Assembly (NCBI RefSeq): GCF_937468385.1
Contig: NZ_CALBWS010000027.1
Span: forward strand, 16,402-80,401
DNA: 64,000 nt
Direction of reading: 5' to 3'
Source: Neobacillus rhizosphaerae
Lineage (GTDB): Bacteria; Bacillota; Bacilli; Bacillales; Cytobacillaceae
The notes below the pieces were generated by a model. It was not told where the DNA came from and did not search any database. It saw only the letters and a program-made list of their open reading frames with translations. The translations under genes were made by a program, and so were the position numbers. Positions 17,317 to 26,089 of the stretch are shown piece after piece (the first letter of the stretch is position 1; each line of letters begins with the position of its first letter).

Positions 17317-18481
17317 CTGTGTGTCCTCCGATTAAATAGGTCGTCCCGGCAAATTTTTTTGTAAAGGCATCTAAATTTTTTACACCGGTAATGTCCTGAA
17401 GCAAGGCAGACTTACCTTGCCTATGCATTTCTTTGGCTAGTTGAAAGGCTTCCTTTCTCCGCTCCTGGCTGAAAAAAATGCAGTGAGTGGAATTTTTTAC
17501 GTCTAGTTCTCCTAAGGCTTCGAGCAGCATATCAAGCCGAACCGCAAACCCGGTCGCCGTTGCTTTTTTTCCAAACTTCTCAATTAAACTGTAACGGCCG
17601 CCATTTCCGATAGGAAATCCGACATTCCCAGCATACGCCTCAAATAAAACGCCAGAATAATAGCTCATATGGCTGACAATTGAAAAATCGAATTTCACCT
17701 GCTCCTCCACGCCATAATCCTTGATAACATCCCAAAGCTCCCTCAGTTCGAGGAGGGCCTGCTTGCCCTTGCCATTTTCAATAAGATCGAGGGCATTGCC
17801 GATAACCTCTTCACCACCCCTTAATTGGAGTAGCATTAATAGTCTCTGCTTATCGATTGATGATAGCTGGAGGGAGTTCACATGCTCTCGATAGCCGACA
17901 TAATTTTTTTCATATAAAAATTTTCGTAGCGCTGTTGCTCGTCCGTTCGTTCCGAGGATTTGCATGAACAACTCCTGGGCAAAGCCGACATGACCAATCG
18001 AAACTTGAAATTGCCTCAGTCCCGCTTTTTTTAAGGAAGAAATCAGTAAGGCAATAACCTCGCCATCGCAAGAAACGGTATCCTCGTTCAGACATTCAAT
18101 ACCAATTTGCTCAAACTCAGCAGGTCGCCCTCCCTCCCGCTGCTGGGCCCGGAAAACATTAGCAGAGTATGCTAGTCTTACTGGAAGATCCTCATCTAAT
18201 AGCTTGGAGGCTGCTACCCGAGCGATTGGAGCCGTCATATCCGGTCTGAGTACTAGCGTATGCCCCTCTTTGTCGAGCAATTTAAAAAGCTGTTGGTCGA
18301 CAATGGCCGATGCCGCCCCGACAGTCTCGTAGTATTCAAGTGTGGGTGTTTCGATAAATTGATAGCCCCAAAGTTTCATCGTTTCTGCCATGACTGACCG
18401 AACGCGAAGCTTCTTTTCATATAACTCTGGCAACGTATCGCGCATTCCTAAAGGCTTTTCAAACATAAACAAGCGACTCAT
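17309..18481 (-). CDS. hisZ: HisZ, regulatory subunit of ATP phosphoribosyltransferase
   Basis: A class II aminoacyl-tRNA-synthetase-like paralogue of HisRS that pairs with short HisG and carries its histidine feedback. It has 390 residues from the preferred start (an ATG three codons inside the longest frame, with AAAGGATG upstream). It has motif-2-like FRAQQREGGRPAEFEQIGIEC (about 110-130). The tRNA-charging anticodon domain is absent, as expected. It is the first gene of the operon, with a strong promoter 68 bp upstream. Confidence 0.96.
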   Translation of the reverse strand: MSRLFMFEKPLGMRDTLPELYEKKLRVRSVMAETMKLWGYQFIETPTLEYYETVGAASAIVDQQLFKLLDKEGHTLVLRPDMTAPIARVAASKLLDEDLPVRLAYSANVFRAQQREGGRPAEFEQIGIECLNEDTVSCDGEVIALLISSLKKAGLRQFQVSIGHVGFAQELFMQILGTNGRATALRKFLYEKNYVGYREHVNSLQLSSIDKQRLLMLLQLRGGEEVIGNALDLIENGKGKQALLELRELWDVIKDYGVEEQVKFDFSIVSHMSYYSGVLFEAYAGNVGFPIGNGGRYSLIEKFGKKATATGFAVRLDMLLEALGELDVKNSTHCIFFSQERRKEAFQLAKEMHRQGKSALLQDITGVKNLDAFTKKFAGTTYLIGGHTDE

Positions 18482-18548
18482 TATGCTCATCCTTTTTCAT
18501 TTTGCTTTAGTCTGATAAATCGGTAGTGAGTTAAAGTTAATTAGTTGT

Positions 18549-18577
18549 ATTTTACCCCTCGATAATCTTTTCGTCAA
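18549..18577 (-). promoter_or_regulatory. his operon promoter
   Basis: Minus strand -35 TTGACG (18572-18577), a 17-bp spacer and -10 TAAAAT (18549-18554). No T-box or attenuator is visible between it and hisZ; the leader is only about 60 nt. Confidence 0.85.
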
Positions 18578-18645
18578 TGAAAAAATCATCATGCGCCAGG
18601 GATGGGACATGCTGCTGAAGGTGAATTCCGAGCGAATGTGGATAG

Positions 18646-18770
18646 ATTCCGCTAATTTTTTGGATTTATTCCGCTAATTTTTTGGATTTATTCCGCGCGA
18701 ATGCGATTTTTTTCCGCCGGTTTTTGAATGTATTCCGCCAACTCGGACTGGATTTCCGCCAACTCCACAA
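18646..18770. repeat. 22 bp tandem array, ATTCCGCTAA core
   Basis: Units of ATTCCGCTAATTTTTTGGAT degrade rightwards into TTCCGCCGG and TTCCGCCAACTC. The period is about 22 bp with T5-T7 tracts. The core is shared with the array at 44004-44098. It sits between hisZ and yvoF. Confidence 0.8.
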
Positions 18771-18796
18771 ATTACTCATCAGCCCGAAAAAACTCC

Positions 18797-18832
18797 ATAA
18801 AAAAAAGCCCGGGTTTCAGCAAACCAGGCTCC
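18797..18832 (-). terminator. Terminator of the hprK-lgt-yvoD-ppaX-yvoF operon
   Basis: Minus strand AGCCTGGTTT pairs with AAACCCGGGCT, followed by eight T residues. Confidence 0.85.
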
Positions 18833-18841
18833 ATTCAAACA

Positions 18842-19381
18842 TCATATGTTATTTTTCCCACCATAAATCGGGTCATCCGCCCAGCGCTTAGTCAGTTCTT
18901 CCTTCGAGTAAATCACCCGCATTGGGTTGCCACCGACAAATGCCCCAGCAGGAACATCCTTATGGACAAGCGTTCCGGCCGATACAATCGCCCCATCGCC
19001 AATCGTCACTCCAGGAAGAATCGTCGAATTGGCACCGATCATTACTTCGCTCCCAATCGAAACAGGGCCGAGCCGATACTCTTTAATTAAATACTCATGC
19101 GCCAGGATGGTCGTGTTATAGCCGATAACCGTGTTACGGCCAACGCTAATTTTTTCAGGAAACATCACATCCAGCATGACCATTAACGCGAAAGAGGTTT
19201 GCTCCCCAACCTTAAGTCCTAGAAATACCCGATAAAGCCAATTCTTCATCCCCAAAAATGGCGTGTAACGTCCTAGCTGAATCACAATAAAATTTTTGAC
19301 TACCTTCCAAAATGGCACAGTCTTATAGACATGCCATAAAGAGTTCGCCCCTTCAACTGGGTAGCGAGTCGTATCTCTCAT
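18842..19381 (-). CDS. yvoF: YvoF, hexapeptide-repeat acyltransferase
   Basis: A 179-residue left-handed beta-helix protein of the LacA/NodL/CysE acetyltransferase superfamily. Hexapeptide repeats run from about residue 75 to 155 (ISVGRNTVIGYNTTI, VSIGSEVMIGANSTI, VTIGDGAIVSAGTLV), and a likely catalytic His lies in TILAHEYLI. The C-terminal VGGNPMRVIY is typical. The acceptor is unknown. I choose the ATG of MRDTT because GGAG is ten bases upstream and it aligns with the B. subtilis YvoF start (from memory). It starts 5 bp after the ppaX stop. Confidence 0.9.
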   Translation of the reverse strand: MRDTTRYPVEGANSLWHVYKTVPFWKVVKNFIVIQLGRYTPFLGMKNWLYRVFLGLKVGEQTSFALMVMLDVMFPEKISVGRNTVIGYNTTILAHEYLIKEYRLGPVSIGSEVMIGANSTILPGVTIGDGAIVSAGTLVHKDVPAGAFVGGNPMRVIYSKEELTKRWADDPIYGGKNNI

Positions 19382-19386
19382 TCTTC

Positions 19387-20031
19387 TCACACTCCGAGAA
19401 CAGTTAATAAATCAGCCATTTTCTCTAGGATGTAATCCGGTTCGTATTTGGCAATATAGTCTCTTCCTTTAATGGACCAGGCCACACCTGCAGACAGCGT
19501 GCCGGCATTTTTCCCGGCTAAAATATCATGGTAATTATCGCCGACCATAAGTGTTTCCTCAGGAGCAGCATCTAATTGCTCAAGCGCATGTAAAATGGGC
19601 TCCGGATCTGGCTTAACTTTTGTCACATGATCAAGTGCGACAATCACTTCAAAAAAGCTATCAAGATTCATCAGGCGCAGACCCTTCAAGGCGACGTCAT
19701 GACGTTTCGTGGTGACAATTCCGAGTTTGTAACCTTTTTCGAATAAAGTTTGAACCGTGTCGAAAACACCTTCAAACTCTCTCACCAGTGCATCGTGATT
19801 TGCGAGATTAAATGCACGATATTCCACTATCATTTCCTCAACACGGTCCGGATCAACTGTACTAAAGGCTTCTTGCAAGGTGGGCCCCATAAATGGTAAA
19901 ACATCCTCGCGCTGGTACTTGCTTGGATAATATTTTTCAAGCGTATGCAAATAAGTCGAAATGATTAATTCATTTGTATCAATTAACGTTCCATCTAAAT
20001 CAAAGAGTATTGTCGTAATTTTGTTGTTCAT
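19387..20031 (-). CDS. ppaX: Pyrophosphatase PpaX (HAD family)
   Basis: HAD-superfamily phosphatase that hydrolyses the pyrophosphate released when HprK dephosphorylates HPr(Ser-P) by phosphorolysis. It has 214 residues with motif I FDLDGTLIDTN (nucleophile Asp), motif II GIVTTKRH, Lys in KVKPDPEPI and motif IV MVGDNYHDI. The ATG of MNNK has AAAGGA eight bases upstream and is preferred over an ATG three codons earlier. It lies in the same operon as hprK, which fits the role. Confidence 0.94.
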   Translation of the reverse strand: MNNKITTILFDLDGTLIDTNELIISTYLHTLEKYYPSKYQREDVLPFMGPTLQEAFSTVDPDRVEEMIVEYRAFNLANHDALVREFEGVFDTVQTLFEKGYKLGIVTTKRHDVALKGLRLMNLDSFFEVIVALDHVTKVKPDPEPILHALEQLDAAPEETLMVGDNYHDILAGKNAGTLSAGVAWSIKGRDYIAKYEPDYILEKMADLLTVLGV

Positions 20032-20968
20032 AGGTTGCATCCTTTCTTTTCGCTAGCCCCGAGCGCTTCCAAATGGTGCCGACAACTAAAGTTAACACAA
20101 TCGCGACCCCCAGCCGGATTAAAAACAACGGCCAAACGGGGATGCCGAGCGGAGCAAAAATTAACGTATCCTCGATAACCGCATGGCAGGCCATTAGAAA
20201 AATAAACGCCAGCGTAATATCCTTTTTGCTTACTCCATCTTCCTTAACGGCTTGGATCATCACACCGGCACCATAAGCTAAGCCGAATAATAAACCGGCG
20301 GCCATCGTCGTTGAGGTGTTCTCCTTCATTCCGAGTGTCTTCGTGACCGGGGCCATCGTTCTTGAAAACTTATTTAACCATTGTAAATCCTTTAAAATTT
20401 GAATCACAACCATTAGCGGGATGACAATCATCGCTAACTGTAATATGCCCAGCCCCGCTTTTTGAATGGCTTCAACTATGATGGCCGCGATTCCGTCAGC
20501 ATGTTGCGCACTCGGCTGAATCAAGCCATATTGAGCAGTCTCCCTGCCTCCATGCCAAACAAGATTAATCACGACAGCAGACAGAAGCGCAAGTCCAGGC
20601 CTTGTGATCAGGACCACCCACAGCTTCACGCCTGCTTTCAAAGCAACGCCTGATTCAATAAATAAATTATGGGAAAAGGAAAGCATTACGGCTAATATAA
20701 ACACTTCTTTTACCGAAAAATCGAACGTCAAGATGGCACCAATTGCCGCATACAGGTTGAGGAAATTCCCGAGAACAAGTGGAATCGCGGCATCCCCGGA
20801 CAAACCTAGCAATTTCATAAGCGGGGAAATCATTTTTATTACCCATGGCAAAACTGGTGTATACTGCAGCACTGCCACAATGAGGGTAACTGGAAAAATA
20901 ACTTTCCCTAGCGTCCACGTAGTCTTAAAGCCAACCAATAACCCCTTTTTCAATGAGTTTTGCAGCAT
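20000..20968 (-). CDS. yvoD: YvoD, nucleoside-recognition-domain membrane protein
   Basis: A 322-residue polytopic membrane protein with about eight hydrophobic segments and two Gate/nucleoside-recognition (SpmA/FeoB-associated) domains. Examples are VLGNFLNLYAAIGAILTF and AAGLLFGLAYGAGVMIQAV. The substrate is unknown. Its 3' end overlaps the ppaX start by about 32 bp, more than in most operons. The ATG of MLQN is preferred (GGGGGAACT upstream). Confidence 0.85.
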   Translation of the reverse strand: MLQNSLKKGLLVGFKTTWTLGKVIFPVTLIVAVLQYTPVLPWVIKMISPLMKLLGLSGDAAIPLVLGNFLNLYAAIGAILTFDFSVKEVFILAVMLSFSHNLFIESGVALKAGVKLWVVLITRPGLALLSAVVINLVWHGGRETAQYGLIQPSAQHADGIAAIIVEAIQKAGLGILQLAMIVIPLMVVIQILKDLQWLNKFSRTMAPVTKTLGMKENTSTTMAAGLLFGLAYGAGVMIQAVKEDGVSKKDITLAFIFLMACHAVIEDTLIFAPLGIPVWPLFLIRLGVAIVLTLVVGTIWKRSGLAKRKDATYEQQNYDNTL

Positions 20969-20989
20969 CCCCAAAGTTCCCCCTATTTG

Positions 20990-21808
20990 CTACAAATTCG
21001 CTTGATCTAAGTAATGTGCATCAGCAAGTTTCTTTTGGCGGCGGTAAAGTAAAATCGCCGCTGCTCCAACAATCAAGGCAAGCGAAATCATTTGCGCCAT
21101 TCGCATGCTACCTAGCATTAGACTATCCGTCCTTAATCCTTCAATGAAATAGCGGCCGACTGAATACCAAATGACATAGGAAAGAAAGAGTTCCCCGCGA
21201 CGTAAATTCACACGTCGAAGCAAAATTAATAGAATAAAGCCGGCAAAATCCCAAACGGATTCATATAAGAACGTTGGATGATAATAGGCTCCGTTAATAT
21301 ACATTTGATTGATAATAAAGTCCGGTAAATGCAAGTTTTCAAGAAAAGACCTTGTTACTTCACCACCATGGGCTTCCTGGTTCATAAAATTTCCCCAGCG
21401 ACCGATTGCCTGACCAAGAATAATACTTGGGGCGGCGATGTCAACAATTTTCCAAAAAGAAATTCCTCGTTTTTTCGCAAAAACAAGCGCTGTTATTACG
21501 GAACCAATCAAGGCGCCATGAATGGCAATTCCACCATTCCAAATTTGCGGAATTTCAACCGGATGATTAACATAATACTTCCATTCAAAAATCACATAGT
21601 ATATGCGCGCTGAGATAATCGCAATTGGAATCGCCCAAAGCATCAAATCGGCAAAGATGTCTTTCGGGAGTCCCCTGCGATCACCTTCTCTAATGGCAAG
21701 AAACAATGCCAGTGCGAGACCTGAGCCAATAATTATTCCGTACCAATGCACTTCAATCGGGCCAAGTGAAAAGGCAATTGGATTCAGTGGCTGAATATTT
21801 TCGTTCAT
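20990..21808 (-). CDS. lgt: Prolipoprotein diacylglyceryl transferase
   Basis: Membrane enzyme that moves diacylglycerol from phosphatidylglycerol to the lipobox cysteine of prolipoproteins. It has 272 residues and seven predicted transmembrane segments, with the family signature GRWGNFMNQEAHGG (about 143-156) including the essential Arg, and an N-terminal HWYGIIIGSGLALAL block. It would act on lipoproteins such as GlnH and NosL in this window. It sits 20 bp after hprK. Confidence 0.97.
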   Translation of the reverse strand: MNENIQPLNPIAFSLGPIEVHWYGIIIGSGLALALFLAIREGDRRGLPKDIFADLMLWAIPIAIISARIYYVIFEWKYYVNHPVEIPQIWNGGIAIHGALIGSVITALVFAKKRGISFWKIVDIAAPSIILGQAIGRWGNFMNQEAHGGEVTRSFLENLHLPDFIINQMYINGAYYHPTFLYESVWDFAGFILLILLRRVNLRRGELFLSYVIWYSVGRYFIEGLRTDSLMLGSMRMAQMISLALIVGAAAILLYRRQKKLADAHYLDQANL

Positions 21809-21827
21809 CTCTCTATCACCTTTCCTC

Positions 21828-22763
21828 TTAGATATCTTCCTGATCTACGTCTTCAATCACATCAGAGAGTCTCTCTGTAAATTGCTGTGCTGCATTCACG
21901 CCCATTCGTTTTAAACGGAAGTTCATCGCCGCAACCTCAATAATAACAGCCAGGTTTCGTCCAGGACGGACAGGAACCGTCAGTTTTGTTACCTCAGTAT
22001 CAATAATTTTCATTTTCTCTTCATCCAAACCAAGGCGGTCGTACTGCTTTTTGGAATCCCAAATTTCTAAATCCATGATGAGCGTGATGCGCTTATTACT
22101 GCGAACGGCACCAGCACCAAAAAGTGTCATCACATTGATGATCCCTAAGCCGCGAATTTCCAATAAATGCTCGATTAATTCCGGAGAGGTACCGACTAAT
22201 GTATCCTGGTCCTCCTGACGAATTTCTACGCAATCATCGGCGACAAGGCGATGACCGCGCTTGACCAATTCTAAGGCGGTTTCACTTTTTCCGACGCCGC
22301 TTTTTCCGGTAATTAACACACCAATTCCATAAACGTCAACCAAGACGCCATGGACAGCTGTTGTTGGTGCCAGATTGCTTTCTAAATAATTGGTTAGACG
22401 GCTTGAAAAACGGGTGGTCTTCATACTCGTCCTTAAAACAGGTACAGATTCGCGTTCCGCTGCTTCTATTAACTCCACCGGCACTTCAATATCTCTCGTG
22501 ACGATAATTGCCGGAGTAATATCGGTGCATAACCGTTCCATTCTGGAAATGCGTTCACCTTCAGGTAGCTCTTCAAAAAAGGACAGCTCTGTTTTCCCTA
22601 AAAGCTGGATCCGTTCAGCCGGATAGAATTCAAAATAACCAGCCATTTCAATTCCTGGCCGTGAGATATCACTCGTGGTGATGGGGCGGTTAATTCCCTC
22701 TTCACCGCTGACCAATTCAAGCTGGAATTTTTCCAATATATCTTTGGTACGTACTTTTGGCAA
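21828..22763 (-). CDS. hprK: HPr kinase/phosphorylase
   Basis: Bifunctional enzyme that phosphorylates Ser46 of HPr and Crh with ATP or PPi and reverses it with phosphate, setting carbon catabolite repression. It has 311 residues: the N-terminal DRTGG-like domain, catalytic His138 region (HGVLVDVYGIG), P-loop GKSGVGKS (153-160) and the HprK signature EIRGLGIINVMTLFGAGAV (about 202-220). The start codon is TTG, decided by GAGGAGG seven bases upstream. It is first in the operon hprK-lgt-yvoD-ppaX-yvoF. Confidence 0.97.
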   Translation of the reverse strand: MPKVRTKDILEKFQLELVSGEEGINRPITTSDISRPGIEMAGYFEFYPAERIQLLGKTELSFFEELPEGERISRMERLCTDITPAIIVTRDIEVPVELIEAAERESVPVLRTSMKTTRFSSRLTNYLESNLAPTTAVHGVLVDVYGIGVLITGKSGVGKSETALELVKRGHRLVADDCVEIRQEDQDTLVGTSPELIEHLLEIRGLGIINVMTLFGAGAVRSNKRITLIMDLEIWDSKKQYDRLGLDEEKMKIIDTEVTKLTVPVRPGRNLAVIIEVAAMNFRLKRMGVNAAQQFTERLSDVIEDVDQEDI

Positions 22764-22825
22764 GAATCTTCCTCCTCAAACAGACTAAATTTTTTTAATA
22801 AAAATCTTGAGTTCCAGCTCTCAAC

Positions 22826-22990
22826 CCAATCATGAAAATGAACTAGATAGGAGGAGAACAGCAACATAATAAAGGCGGTATGAGCAAAGCTGATCTTTAC
22901 TTCATTCTCAGTGAAAAAAGTATATGGGTCAACAATTACTAGATAAACTGATCAAGTTTGCGACGCTCTGCCCCTTTACCATAGAAAAAG
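22826..22990. repeat. Family-C repeat, diverged copy (C4)
   Basis: It shares AATAAAGGCGGT, GAGCAAAGCT and the 3' part GCGACGCTCTGCCCCTTTACCATAGAAAA with the copies at 39.8, 53.8 and 54.0 kb. It sits in the hprK leader. The rest of the gap 22764-23110 holds the yvlD terminator and nothing else I can name. Confidence 0.7.
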
Positions 22991-23063
22991 ATTCAAAAAA
23001 ATTCATATCTCTTATTTTAGCATTATTTGAAAAAGAACCAAAAGGAAGTTGTTCAAAATGACA

Positions 23064-23102
23064 AATAAAAAAAGATGCGCACCACTAAGTAGCAGCGCGC
23101 AC
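23064..23102 (-). terminator. Terminator after yvlD
   Basis: Minus strand TGCGCGC pairs with GTGCGCA (one G-T pair), followed by TCTTTTTTT. Confidence 0.7.
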
Positions 23103-23110
23103 CGGATTAT

Positions 23111-23476
23111 TTAATGCTTCGATTTTCTTGATGGATCGAGAATTGTTTTTTGAATCACTAAGTTGACGAGCGACATCAGTACCGCAAAAAACAGGGCCAT
23201 GCCAAAGCCATGGATCTCAAAGGCATCCCCCATTAACCAATCCGTCAGCTCGAGGGTCATTGCATTGATGACAAATAGAAACAGACCCATCGTTAAGACC
23301 GTCACTGGTAAGGTAAAGAGAATGAGGAGCGGGCGCACCAGAACATTTAAGATGGATAATAAAATGCTCGCCTGAAATGCGGCCATAAACCCTGTAATGT
23401 AAAAGCTTTCGTGAAAATAGCCCGCAAGTGCCATAAACAAAACCGCATTAATCAAACATCCAATCAGCCATCTCAT
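23111..23476 (-). CDS. yvlD: YvlD, holin-fold (phage_holin_4_2) membrane protein
   Basis: A 121-residue membrane protein with four hydrophobic helices (about 4-22, 30-50, 55-80, 90-112). It belongs to the phage holin family 4 superfamily by pattern, but in Bacillus it is a chromosomal SigW-controlled gene, not a prophage remnant. It is the last gene of a yvl-like operon whose promoter fits SigW. The exact role in envelope stress is unknown. AGGAGACGG precedes the ATG. Confidence 0.85.
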   Translation of the reverse strand: MRWLIGCLINAVLFMALAGYFHESFYITGFMAAFQASILLSILNVLVRPLLILFTLPVTVLTMGLFLFVINAMTLELTDWLMGDAFEIHGFGMALFFAVLMSLVNLVIQKTILDPSRKSKH

Positions 23477-23491
23477 TTTACCGTCTCCTAC

Positions 23492-24601
23492 TTATTCCTC
23501 ATGTGATTTTTGAATCGAAATCGAACCTGTTTTGGTATCGGCAACGATTCTTACCATTTTATCAGGATGGTTGACGGATTGGAAGCGGAGCGATTTTTGA
23601 ATCATTTCACTTTTCTCCTCAAGAACCTGGACGCCGACAAGGTTCAAATTAAAGCCGCCAAGATTGGTCCTGAATTCGCCATTGACAGGTGCACTCTCTG
23701 GGACAAACAAGTCAATGCCACCCGTTGTTGCTTTTGCTTGAAGCAATTCGCATCGATTTCCGCGAACGTTGTAGCTAATATTTCCGTTAAACGACTGGGT
23801 TTCAACCCTTTTAAAATCACCTTCAAGCATAATCGCACCGTTAATGGTCTCTGCTTCAATATCATCGAACAGACTGCTAATCATCTTGATTTTTCCGTTC
23901 GCGGTTTCCAACTCTGCCTTTTGCCCATTCAAACGGTTAACAGTTATTTTTCCATTGGCGGTTTTCACCCGCAAATCTTGGACATTCATTTCTTCACTGG
24001 TAACCGCACCATTAAACATTCTAATACGAACTCGCTCATATTGCGCCTTTGGTACATAGATGATTGTCTCTACCTTCATCCATTTTTGCTGGGTCATAAA
24101 TCGTAACTTCTGGTTTTCCACCGAAAAAATGACATCTCTTAAAAAGTTTTGCCGCGCCTGGTCCTGATTTTCTACCCGGTAAACCTTTGCCTGACACTCA
24201 ATCCTTACGTCTGGTTGATCCCAGACAGCAAGCTTCACCGAACCATTCGCCACATCAATATCCACATCTTTCAAATCGACATTCCCATGCTGAAAAATAT
24301 GGGAAATATCCACGGATTGTCCGAAGTTTAAGTCAAAATCAAGGTCTTTAATTTTTTTCAAAGCACCATCGACAAAGTCAAAAATTTTATCCTTTGTCGA
24401 TTGGTATTTCGCCTGAAAAGGGTCCTCCTTTTTCGCTTCCTCAAATTGAACGGCCGTCGACAGCTCGTTAACAATTTGCTCCTGCTTCTCTTCCATTGTT
24501 TTCTGAGCCTTTTCCAACTCATCCAGCAAGGTTAACGCTTCATCAACTGCCAGTTTTCCTTCCTCGACCATTTTTAAAATTCGTTTTCGTTCCTCTTTCA
24601 T
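23492..24601 (-). CDS. yvlB: YvlB, DUF4097 beta-helix-type protein
   Basis: A 369-residue protein. It has an N-terminal charged helical segment of the SHOCT-like YvlB type (KRILKMVEEGKLAVDEALTLLDEL), then a DUF4097 domain with repeated short strands (VDIDVANGSVKLAVWD, RVKTANGKITVNRLNG, ELETANGKIKMISSL, AETINGAIMLEGD) typical of a right-handed solenoid. No signal peptide is seen. B. subtilis yvlB belongs to the SigW envelope-stress regulon; activity is unknown. The ATG of MKEER with GAGGTGGAG upstream is preferred over an earlier GTG. Confidence 0.88.
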   Translation of the reverse strand: MKEERKRILKMVEEGKLAVDEALTLLDELEKAQKTMEEKQEQIVNELSTAVQFEEAKKEDPFQAKYQSTKDKIFDFVDGALKKIKDLDFDLNFGQSVDISHIFQHGNVDLKDVDIDVANGSVKLAVWDQPDVRIECQAKVYRVENQDQARQNFLRDVIFSVENQKLRFMTQQKWMKVETIIYVPKAQYERVRIRMFNGAVTSEEMNVQDLRVKTANGKITVNRLNGQKAELETANGKIKMISSLFDDIEAETINGAIMLEGDFKRVETQSFNGNISYNVRGNRCELLQAKATTGGIDLFVPESAPVNGEFRTNLGGFNLNLVGVQVLEEKSEMIQKSLRFQSVNHPDKMVRIVADTKTGSISIQKSHEE

Positions 24602-24641
24602 CGTCTCCACCTCAGATATAAAAATTTTTCCCTCTTAAATC

Positions 24642-24956
24642 TTATTCAGCTGTTAGGACCTTTACGCCTTTTACAATATTCCAAATGAGGACAATTATCC
24701 AAATGAGAACTAACACAACAATACTAATAATGGTAAAAACAGGGATCTGGTCTTGAATTGTAGCAAAATCATACCAGACAGCAAAAACAATCAACGGTGT
24801 CGGAATCAGCGGAATTAAATGCGATAACAGCGCCTTTTTCGCATGCTGCTTTGTCATTTCATCCCCAGTCGCAAAATACACAGCCAGTGGAAAAAGAAAC
24901 CCCGCAAAAAATATACTAAAATAGCACAATCCTGAAAGAACTTTTCTTGAATCCAT
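24642..24956 (-). CDS. DUF4870-type small membrane protein
   Basis: A 104-residue protein with three hydrophobic segments (about 8-25, 38-57, 70-98). The SGLCYFSIFFAGFLFPLAVYFATGD / KQHAKKALLSHLIPLI pattern is typical of DUF4870/Tic20-like proteins. It is the first gene of the operon with yvlB and yvlD; by position it corresponds to yvlA, which I cannot confirm by sequence. yvlC (PspC) is missing. The ATG of MDSRK with GAGGTG nine bases upstream is chosen. Confidence 0.75.
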   Translation of the reverse strand: MDSRKVLSGLCYFSIFFAGFLFPLAVYFATGDEMTKQHAKKALLSHLIPLIPTPLIVFAVWYDFATIQDQIPVFTIISIVVLVLIWIIVLIWNIVKGVKVLTAE

Positions 24957-24982
24957 ATCATTCATCACCTCTATCTTTAATT

Positions 24983-25008
24983 TACGAAATGACAGGTTGA
25001 AAGTTTCG
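24983..25008 (-). promoter_or_regulatory. SigW-type ECF promoter of the yvl operon
   Basis: Minus strand CGAAAC (25003-25008), 16 bp, CGTA (24983-24986). The known SigW consensus is TGAAAC-N16-CGTA. It lies 27 bp before the first gene. The B. subtilis yvlABCD operon is SigW-dependent. Confidence 0.85.
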
Positions 25009-25181
25009 TATTATTTTTGTTTTTTAAACTGTCATACCTATCTTCGCCTAACGACTATGTATTTATCCCGCATTAACGGGCAGTAAATCCCCCAAATGAA
25101 GACATTTCGGGAAAAATATAGTTAGGGGACAACTAACATCGGCAGGGGATGAAGGACAACCCCACAAAAGGAAGTTTCACC

Positions 25182-26087
25182 TTATAAATCAGCGCGAGAG
25201 GTTCGATATTTTAGTTCAAAAAACTTTTGCAAGCCATCAGCAAACATATTAAAGCTATATATTGTCACGGCAATCGCCGCAATAACGGAAAACGGAATCC
25301 ACTGATAGGTAAAAATATCAGCCGTAATCGTCGAAAACATCGTTGGCCAGGCAAGGGAGGTATTCACCACTTCATAGGCACCCCACTCATTCGTAATAAA
25401 CTTATGGGTAACATAAACATGGACAATACCAAGCTGTGCAAGCAAGAAAAGCACCCTACCTAAATCATTGATAATTAAAATAATAAGATGCGGAATCACG
25501 ACAGGCATATAATAGTTTTTAAACATTCGAAATGGTGTACCACCAGCGACAATTCCCGCTTCAATATACGGTCTTTTCTTTGTTTCCTTCATGTTTTGCA
25601 GAATAATTTCAGCCACCCTTCCCGTTTCAAGAACAGCAAGAATAAGAATAACCCACAATCCTCTATCCTTGGAAAAAAAGATTAAGGGCAGTGTCACGAA
25701 AAAGGTAACAAAAAAGATTGGCGGCATAAAGGAAAACAGCTGTTGCCAGCCCTGTAGTATTTTTTCAAGCAGTTTCGAATAGAACCCGCCAATGGCTAAC
25801 GGAATGGCCAATACATAACGAATAACAATGACCAAGACGACGATGGTCAATGTTTCTTTCGCTCCCATAATAATAAGGCTTAAGATATCAACACCTTTGT
25901 GATTACTTCCCAGCGGGTATCCTTCCCTTGGGGCAAAAGGCGGCAGGAGAAAGCTCCCTTTCTCCGTTTTTATTACTCCCGTTTCTTTTAAATCACTATC
26001 TACAAATGGCAATGACGGTCCAGCAAAAACGAAAAACAACAAAATGAGCAAAAAAAGTGAACTAATCCAGAGCTTCCAATTCTTCAA
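25182..26087 (-). CDS. Oligopeptide/nickel-type ABC permease, DppC-like
   Basis: A 301-residue inner-membrane permease with six helices. The binding-protein-dependent transport signature lies in the EAGIVAGGTPFRMFKNYYMPVVIP region (about 190-215). It pairs with the DppB-like gene upstream. The start is TTG, two bases after the stop of that gene, with GGAAAGGA upstream. Neither an ATPase nor a substrate-binding protein of this family is found nearby, so the substrate is open and the partners must be elsewhere. Confidence 0.8.
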   Translation of the reverse strand: MKNWKLWISSLFLLILLFFVFAGPSLPFVDSDLKETGVIKTEKGSFLLPPFAPREGYPLGSNHKGVDILSLIIMGAKETLTIVVLVIVIRYVLAIPLAIGGFYSKLLEKILQGWQQLFSFMPPIFFVTFFVTLPLIFFSKDRGLWVILILAVLETGRVAEIILQNMKETKKRPYIEAGIVAGGTPFRMFKNYYMPVVIPHLIILIINDLGRVLFLLAQLGIVHVYVTHKFITNEWGAYEVVNTSLAWPTMFSTITADIFTYQWIPFSVIAAIAVTIYSFNMFADGLQKFFELKYRTSRADL

Positions 26088-26089
26088 TT

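Noticed and set aside
18491..18577. T-box or histidine attenuator before hisZ
   Set aside because: The leader is about 60 nt, with no specifier loop, T-box sequence or terminator.
23111..23476. Prophage holin
   Set aside because: The holin-like fold is yvlD in a SigW-type operon; no other phage genes are nearby.
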